51,048 nucleotides of DNA, from positions 1 to 51,048 of the forward strand of contig JAKAFS010000019.1 in the NCBI GenBank assembly GCA_021817825.1, in the 5' to 3' direction. A program made the translations under genes and the position numbers. The DNA is from Deltaproteobacteria bacterium. Its GTDB lineage: Bacteria; Desulfobacterota; Syntrophia; Syntrophales; UBA5619. Every line of letters begins with the position of its first letter. Position 1 is the first letter of the stretch. The notes beneath the pieces are model-generated. The model saw only the letters and a program-made list of their open reading frames with translations, made no database searches and was not told where the DNA came from. Shown piece after piece: positions 50,143 to 51,048 of the stretch.

Positions 50143-51048
50143 TTGGCGACAATGAGATTCTCACCGCTCAACCAGTCAAAGGGCATTGTCTTCCTCATTT
50201 TTGTTTTCTTGCTCCTTACCACCGGGGCGATCATCGTGACGACCTGGCAAAATCTCCGCTCGGTCAGGGCTGTGGCCGATAAGTCCATCCAGAATCTGGC
50301 CATGGCCCTCTCCTTGTCCGTCGAGAATGGCTTGCGTTCCCCAAACGCCATCGCCTATGACGAGATCGACAGACTCTTTTCCGACCGGATTGTGGCTTAC
50401 GCCTTTATCGTGAACCGGGAAGGACGGATACTGTATCATACCAATCCTTCGCTGACCGGCTCCCGGTTGGAAAACAGGGAGCACATAGACGCCGTTTTTC
50501 ACTCACAGGAACCCTTCGGCCAGCGGACAACCCTCCGCACAGGCGTTTCCGCCTATCAGTTCACCTATCGCTTGCGCTTGGGAAAAGGGCGTGACGAGGT
50601 CCTGGAAATCGTATTGAACCGCTCGGCCTCCGATAAGGTTGTGGCAGAGGCCGGAAGGATCTGGTGGACGGTTGCGGGGATACTTGCCGGATTCTGGATT
50701 GTGGGCTTGGGGCTTGCCTGGACACGGGTCCGCTATATCGGCCTTCAGGAAGAACTCGAACAACGCAAACGGCTGGCCCTCATCGGGCAGATGACCGCCG
50801 TTTTGACCCACGAGATCCGGAACGCCATCGGCAGCATCAAGGGTTTCACCCAATGGGTGGACGAGAAAACGACTGCCGAAGACCAGCGAAAAACCGGTCT
50901 CGCCATGATTCTCAAGGGGACGGAGCGAGTCGAGGGGCTCGTGAACCAACTGCTCCTCTACTCGAAGGAAGAGACCTATGTCTGGACGGAATTTGATCTG
51001 GCCTCTCTGGTGAAAGAGGTCGTCGATGCAAGGCGGACGGGCTGGAAG
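50143..51048 (+). CDS. Sensor histidine kinase, N-terminal part (cut by the window end)
   Basis: The frame is open to the last base, 302 codons. A TTG at 50143 has AGAGGGA seven bases upstream; the ATG at 50152 is the alternative. The protein has a membrane helix near residues 13-35 (IVFLIFVFLLLTTGAIIVT), a periplasmic sensor of about 130 residues, a second helix near 177-197 (WWTVAGILAGFWIVGLGLAW), and a dimerisation/phosphoacceptor domain with His223 in LTHEIRNAIGSIKGFTQW. The ATPase domain lies outside. The H-box type with HEIRN is common in kinases paired with NtrC-type, sigma-54-dependent regulators. Confidence 0.92.
   Translation, partial: MATMRFSPLNQSKGIVFLIFVFLLLTTGAIIVTTWQNLRSVRAVADKSIQNLAMALSLSVENGLRSPNAIAYDEIDRLFSDRIVAYAFIVNREGRILYHTNPSLTGSRLENREHIDAVFHSQEPFGQRTTLRTGVSAYQFTYRLRLGKGRDEVLEIVLNRSASDKVVAEAGRIWWTVAGILAGFWIVGLGLAWTRVRYIGLQEELEQRKRLALIGQMTAVLTHEIRNAIGSIKGFTQWVDEKTTAEDQRKTGLAMILKGTERVEGLVNQLLLYSKEETYVWTEFDLASLVKEVVDARRTGWK

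Overview
The window is about 51 kb of high-GC, gene-dense chromosome. It carries a complete Tol-Pal system, LolA-like carriers, lipoproteins and outer-membrane beta-barrels, so the host is a diderm (Gram-negative) bacterium. Several traits point towards an anaerobic deltaproteobacterium, for example of the Syntrophales type: tripartite tricarboxylate transporters (TTT), a pyrophosphate-type phosphofructokinase, SelB plus FdhD for selenocysteine/formate dehydrogenase maturation, candidate sigma-54 promoters, and an MMPL/RND lipid-type exporter. That assignment is inference from gene content, not a database result. No rRNA, tRNA, CRISPR array, prophage or intact insertion sequence was seen.

Layout. 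(1) 1-3.5 kb: the end of a TctC gene, then TctB and TctA on the plus strand, with a LysR regulator convergent to them. (2) 3.7-6.9 kb: a leader with three consecutive predicted RNA hairpins, a 65-aa unknown protein, a protein joining a cyanophycin-synthetase-type N-terminal domain to a response-regulator receiver, and a PPi-type phosphofructokinase. (3) 7.1-12.6 kb, minus strand: class II aldolase, a second TTT set (tctB-tctA-tctC) and a class III CoA-transferase. (4) 13.1-20.4 kb, plus strand: a small secreted Cys-containing protein; selB-fdhD-HD/OB exonuclease in overlapping reading frames; and the complete EF-P beta-lysylation set epmB-efp-epmA. (5) 20.5-25.6 kb: tolQ-tolR-tolA-tolB-pal-cpoB. 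(6) 25.6-30.6 kb, minus strand: an envelope operon ctpA - divergent polysaccharide deacetylase - TPR lipoprotein - LolB/DUF4292-like lipoprotein. (7) 31.1-36.4 kb: LolA-like protein, RND exporter with a C-terminal cyclic-nucleotide-binding domain, and beta-barrel. (8) 36.4-42.3 kb, minus strand: phosphoglucomutase, TPR-OmpA protein, ABC-F ATPase, RNase HI, orphan AtpZ and a small membrane protein behind a sigma-54-type promoter. (9) 42.7-48.9 kb: TIGR04282-type glycosyltransferase, Spy/CpxP-like protein, then an ABC ATPase - FtsX permease - LolA-like - beta-barrel operon, and a convergent membrane protein. (10) 49.1-51.0 kb: an exported DUF2202 ferritin-like protein behind a very good sigma-54 promoter, and a sensor histidine kinase cut by the window end.

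How it fits together. Regions 5, 6, 7 and 9 are envelope machinery. Regions 7 and 9 look like two versions of one idea: an inner-membrane engine (RND or ABC), a periplasmic LolA-like carrier and an outer-membrane barrel. Regions 1 and 3 are carboxylate uptake with possible catabolic enzymes. Region 4 is translation-related (SelB, EF-P). The most unusual object is the CphA_N-receiver protein at 4277-5692 with its structured leader and small partner gene; the paired LolA-like/barrel modules come next.
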